Translations under genes and position numbers: made by a program | The notes under the pieces: model-generated | Told to the model about the DNA's origin: nothing | What the model saw: the letters and a program-made list of their open reading frames with translations, nothing else | Database searches by the model: none | Assembly: GCA_964439135.1 (NCBI GenBank) | Contig: CAYTNN010000097.1 | Coordinates: 1-16,106, forward strand | Length of the DNA stretch: 16,106 nucleotides | From: JAFGPJ01 sp964439135 | Lineage (GTDB): Bacteria > Planctomycetota > Phycisphaerae > Sedimentisphaerales > Anaerobacaceae | Direction: 5' to 3' | Part shown: positions 14,188 to 16,106 of the stretch, piece after piece | Layout: each line of letters begins with the position of its first letter | Position numbering within the stretch: the stretch's first letter is position 1

Positions 14188-15348
14188 CTATTGAAATAAT
14201 TGTGACGCGAATTCGTTAAGGTAGTTTCGCCAGTTGATCCAGGTATGGGCCCCGGGAGTTTCCTTGAAGACTACATCAAAACCATGCTTTTTGAGTAGTT
14301 CAACTGTGCTCCGGGATGTTTCGATAAGAAAGTCTTCCTTGCCTGTTGCGAACCATACGAGTTTGAGTCCTTTTTTCAGTTCGGCGTTGTCCAGTGCTTC
14401 CTTGTTTTGTTCCTCCCACGTGGGCTGCGAGTCATCCTGTGGACGGCGACGATTGAGGCTGAAGACGCCCGAACTGAAGACCCCGAAGTAGGCGAATTCC
14501 TCCAGGTTGGGAATGGCGATATTAAGCGTCTGGCCGCCACCCATGGACAGGCCGGCCATCGCCCGGTGTTGCCGGTCCGCGTACACGCGGTAATGCTTTT
14601 CCACATACGGTTGCAGATCGTTCAGGAAATCCTGTGCGAACTCATCAACGGCCGGCCTGGGTCCGCCAAACCCGGAGGAGCCCGTATGACCGGCGGGCAT
14701 GGCCACTACCATCGGCTTTGCCTTTTTTGTCGCTATCAGGTTATCCATGATGAATCCGGCACGTCCCACGGATGTCCACGAATCGTCGCAATCAGATGCA
14801 CCGTGCAGCAGATAAAAAATCGGATATTTGCCTTCGCCCGATTCGTATCCCGGCGGCGTATAAACATGCATCCGGCGGAAACGCTTGAGCGACTTAGAGT
14901 AGTAAGTGACCTCGGCGACAGCACCATGTGGCACATCCCTGGTGTCCATGAAATCCGCCCCGGGAACGTAAACCAGGCTCCATGTGTTATTGTTGGATTC
15001 GCTGGTGGCCGAATTCCTGGGATCAATCACCGACACGCCGTCCACGTTGAAGTTGTACCGGTACGCCCCGGATTCGATCGGTCCAAGCGTTACCTCCCAT
15101 ACTCCGTTGGGATCTTTCGTCATGGCTGCACCTTGTCCGACGCCCGGAATGTCGCTGCCGCTAAGGAGCACTTCTTCGGCCTTGGGCGCCAGTATGCGAA
15201 ACGTTACGTGCCGGTCAGCGGCAACCTCGGGCGACACCACCCGGGGACCGCGGGAACGCTGGCGCTGAGCCGGTGCCGTGCAAGTCATGGCAAATACCGT
15301 CAACACAGCGATAGCCATCATTAAGTTTTTTGTTTTGGAACTGTTCAT
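14188..15348 (-). CDS. Secreted CBM48-CE1 family esterase (feruloyl/acetyl-xylan esterase-like), 386 aa
   Basis: A signal peptide (about residues 1-27, cut after APA) is followed by an N-terminal E-set/CBM48-like domain (about 45-128, with GAYRYNFNVDG at 94-104) and a CE1 alpha/beta-hydrolase (about 140-386). The catalytic triad is readable: nucleophile S268 in GLSMGG, acid D339 in GKEDF, and H368 in GAHTW; LLHGASD (180-186) is the oxyanion-hole region. This architecture is common among gut and environmental esterases that remove ferulate or acetate from xylan side chains. Cellular location is periplasmic or external. The ATG at 15348 has AAAGGAGA about 6 nt upstream. It lies 20 bp after the marR stop, so it should share the marR transcript, and it converges with the GH172 gene with 8 bp between stops and no visible terminator. 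Ferulate versus acetate specificity cannot be told. Confidence 0.9.
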   Translation of the reverse strand: MNSSKTKNLMMAIAVLTVFAMTCTAPAQRQRSRGPRVVSPEVAADRHVTFRILAPKAEEVLLSGSDIPGVGQGAAMTKDPNGVWEVTLGPIESGAYRYNFNVDGVSVIDPRNSATSESNNNTWSLVYVPGADFMDTRDVPHGAVAEVTYYSKSLKRFRRMHVYTPPGYESGEGKYPIFYLLHGASDCDDSWTSVGRAGFIMDNLIATKKAKPMVVAMPAGHTGSSGFGGPRPAVDEFAQDFLNDLQPYVEKHYRVYADRQHRAMAGLSMGGGQTLNIAIPNLEEFAYFGVFSSGVFSLNRRRPQDDSQPTWEEQNKEALDNAELKKGLKLVWFATGKEDFLIETSRSTVELLKKHGFDVVFKETPGAHTWINWRNYLNEFASQLFQ

Positions 15349-15368
15349 AATTTTCTCCTTTCAGTAGC

Positions 15369-15851
15369 CTAACTTAAGTTTTTGACATCAGTTGTTCTGA
15401 GCCGTCGCCGGCCGCGGTGATTCTCCCAATGCGCCATTGCTTCGGAAATCCGGCCGAGCAGCTCAATCAGGTTTTCTGCTTCTTCTAATCGAAAGAGATC
15501 CAGCAGTTGATTTTGGAGCGTACTGATTTGCTTCGATAGCTTTGCGTAGGCACAGCGTCCCGTGCGCGTCAGGGTTACGTTGCGGGCCCGGCCGTCGGCG
15601 GGATGCGGCTGCCGTCTCACCAGTCCACGATTCTCCAGCAGTACGAGCATGGCCCGGATCGTATTGGGATCGGAAGTGGCCCGTCGGACGAGTTCCTGCT
15701 GAGTAATTCCATCCTGTTCGGTCAGCAATGCCAGGAGTACGAATTGGTCGGCCGTAATCTTATGGGGGGCTAAACAGGAGTTGGTTTGGCGATGCATAGA
15801 CAAGTATGCCGCTCGCAACCCCATCGCAATGTCATGACCTGTCGCCATCAT
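15369..15851 (-). CDS. MarR-family transcriptional regulator, 160 aa
   Basis: This is a dimeric winged-helix DNA-binding protein. The helix-turn-helix lies at about 49-75 (ITQQELVRRATSDPNTIRAML), and the wing at about 80-97 (PADGRARNVTLTRTG) shows the DxR pattern of the family. Flanking helices at about 5-25 and 105-145 would form the dimer interface, and the basic tail (RGRRRLR, 146-152) is unusual in being so arginine-rich. Two ATGs (15851, 15848) are possible, with GAGAG just upstream. It is the first gene of a likely operon with the CE1 esterase. A clear promoter and a 20-bp dyad precede it, so autoregulation is likely. MarR proteins often respond to phenolic acids or their CoA esters, which would suit an esterase that frees hydroxycinnamates, but the ligand here is inferred only from context. 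Confidence 0.9.
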   Translation of the reverse strand: MMATGHDIAMGLRAAYLSMHRQTNSCLAPHKITADQFVLLALLTEQDGITQQELVRRATSDPNTIRAMLVLLENRGLVRRQPHPADGRARNVTLTRTGRCAYAKLSKQISTLQNQLLDLFRLEEAENLIELLGRISEAMAHWENHRGRRRLRTTDVKNLS

Positions 15852-15866
15852 ATCTCTCAGATATAC

Positions 15867-15886
15867 ATTACGTACACGTACTAAAT
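15867..15886. promoter_or_regulatory. Candidate MarR operator, 20-bp dyad
   Basis: The sequence has the symmetric form ATT-N2-GTAC-N2-GTAC-N2-AAT (14 of 20 positions self-complementary). It is centred at 15876/15877, begins 15 bp upstream of the marR ATG and lies just downstream of the predicted transcription start. Size, symmetry and place match typical MarR operators. Confidence 0.55.
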
Positions 15887-15896
15887 GCTGAATATG

Positions 15897-15925
15897 AATG
15901 TACCGGCAATCCGGGGATAAGTCAA
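15897..15925 (-). promoter_or_regulatory. Sigma70-like promoter of the marR-esterase operon
   Basis: On the minus strand TTGACT (15925-15920, 5 of 6) is followed by 17 bp and TACATT (15902-15897, 4 of 6). The start would fall near 15890, immediately before the candidate operator, so a bound repressor would block clearance. Confidence 0.55.
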
Positions 15926-16011
15926 CAGGGTTTTAATTACTCAAACTGACCGATTCGCGCTGTCCTGCCTGCGAAGTATGTGTTTAGCCGGCCTCTGGTA
16001 TTCTCGACCAT

Positions 16012-16034
16012 CCCCAAAGCCTGCGGCTTTGAGG
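16012..16034. repeat. Hairpin-forming inverted repeat
   Basis: CAAAGCC (16015-16021) and GGCTTTG (16025-16031) form a perfect 7-bp stem around a TGC loop, extendable by two C-G pairs after one mismatch. There is no T-tract on either side, so it is not a standard terminator. It could be part of an untranslated region of a gene outside the window. Confidence 0.45.
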
Positions 16035-16039
16035 CTGCC

Positions 16040-16070
16040 ACCAATTTTGCATCTAATACCAATTGTGCAT
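16040..16070 (+). repeat. Short direct repeat, 13 bp, two copies
   Basis: ACCAATTTTGCAT (16040-16052) and ACCAATTGTGCAT (16058-16070) differ at one base and are offset by 18 bp. No function is evident. Confidence 0.4.
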
Positions 16071-16106
16071 AATCAATGCGCTTGTTCGTGTCATTTCGAG
16101 CGCAGC

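Noticed and set aside
14407..15324. A 305-codon open frame on the plus strand
   Set aside because: It is antisense to the CE1 esterase, whose catalytic triad and signal peptide are clear; the translation has no recognisable pattern.
1..16106. tRNA, rRNA, CRISPR arrays, insertion sequences
   Set aside because: Intergenic stretches were read on both strands; none shows cloverleaf, regularly spaced repeats, terminal inverted repeats or transposase motifs.

Overview
The window looks like a piece of a draft or metagenome-assembled genome from the phylum Planctomycetota, most likely class Phycisphaerae. This is inferred from gene content: secreted SMP-30/gluconolactonase fusions, a DUF362 protein, a GH172 (former DUF2961) glycosidase, a CBM48-CE1 esterase, a variant of the planctomycete 'H-X9-DG' prepilin-type C-terminal domain, and an archaeal-type (class II) 3-dehydroquinate synthase. 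There is no rRNA or other marker to prove the placement. One 100-N scaffold gap (10829-10928) interrupts the sequence, so genes on either side of it may not be true neighbours.

Left block, all on the minus strand (7843 down to 1): a membrane-anchored DUF362/SMP-30 fusion, a secreted sialidase-like beta-propeller, a secreted three-domain protein (SMP-30 lactonase, thioredoxin-like fold without its CXXC, metallo-beta-lactamase-fold hydrolase), and two tandem paralogous ABC-2 type permeases, the second cut by the window edge. The two SMP-30 domains are clearly paralogous but attached to different partners. A good sigma70-like promoter (TTGACG-N17-TAGAAT) precedes the DUF362 fusion. The block looks like envelope or periplasmic metabolism of sugar acids, lactones or similar small carbohydrates, but the substrate cannot be read from the sequence.

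Middle block: a two-gene minus-strand operon of class II dehydroquinate synthase and an MgtC/SapB membrane protein (4 bp apart, with the Shine-Dalgarno of the second inside the end of the first). It has a near-consensus promoter and is divergent from an AT-rich plus-strand gene for a probable lipoprotein with a degenerate H-X9-DG domain. The N gap follows, then the 3' end of a DUF3795 cysteine-rich protein.

Right block: on the plus strand, a secreted protein made of four tandem beta-rich repeats of about 95 residues is followed 19 bp later by a GC-rich GH172 glycoside hydrolase. Converging on it, on the minus strand, is a MarR-family regulator followed 20 bp later by a CBM48-CE1 esterase. The marR promoter (TTGACT-N17-TACATT) is followed at once by a 20-bp dyad, ATT-N2-GTAC-N2-GTAC-N2-AAT, a good candidate operator. 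GH172, CE1 and MarR together suggest plant or algal polysaccharide breakdown, with the regulator perhaps sensing a product released by the esterase. No tRNA, rRNA, CRISPR array, insertion sequence or phage gene was recognised.
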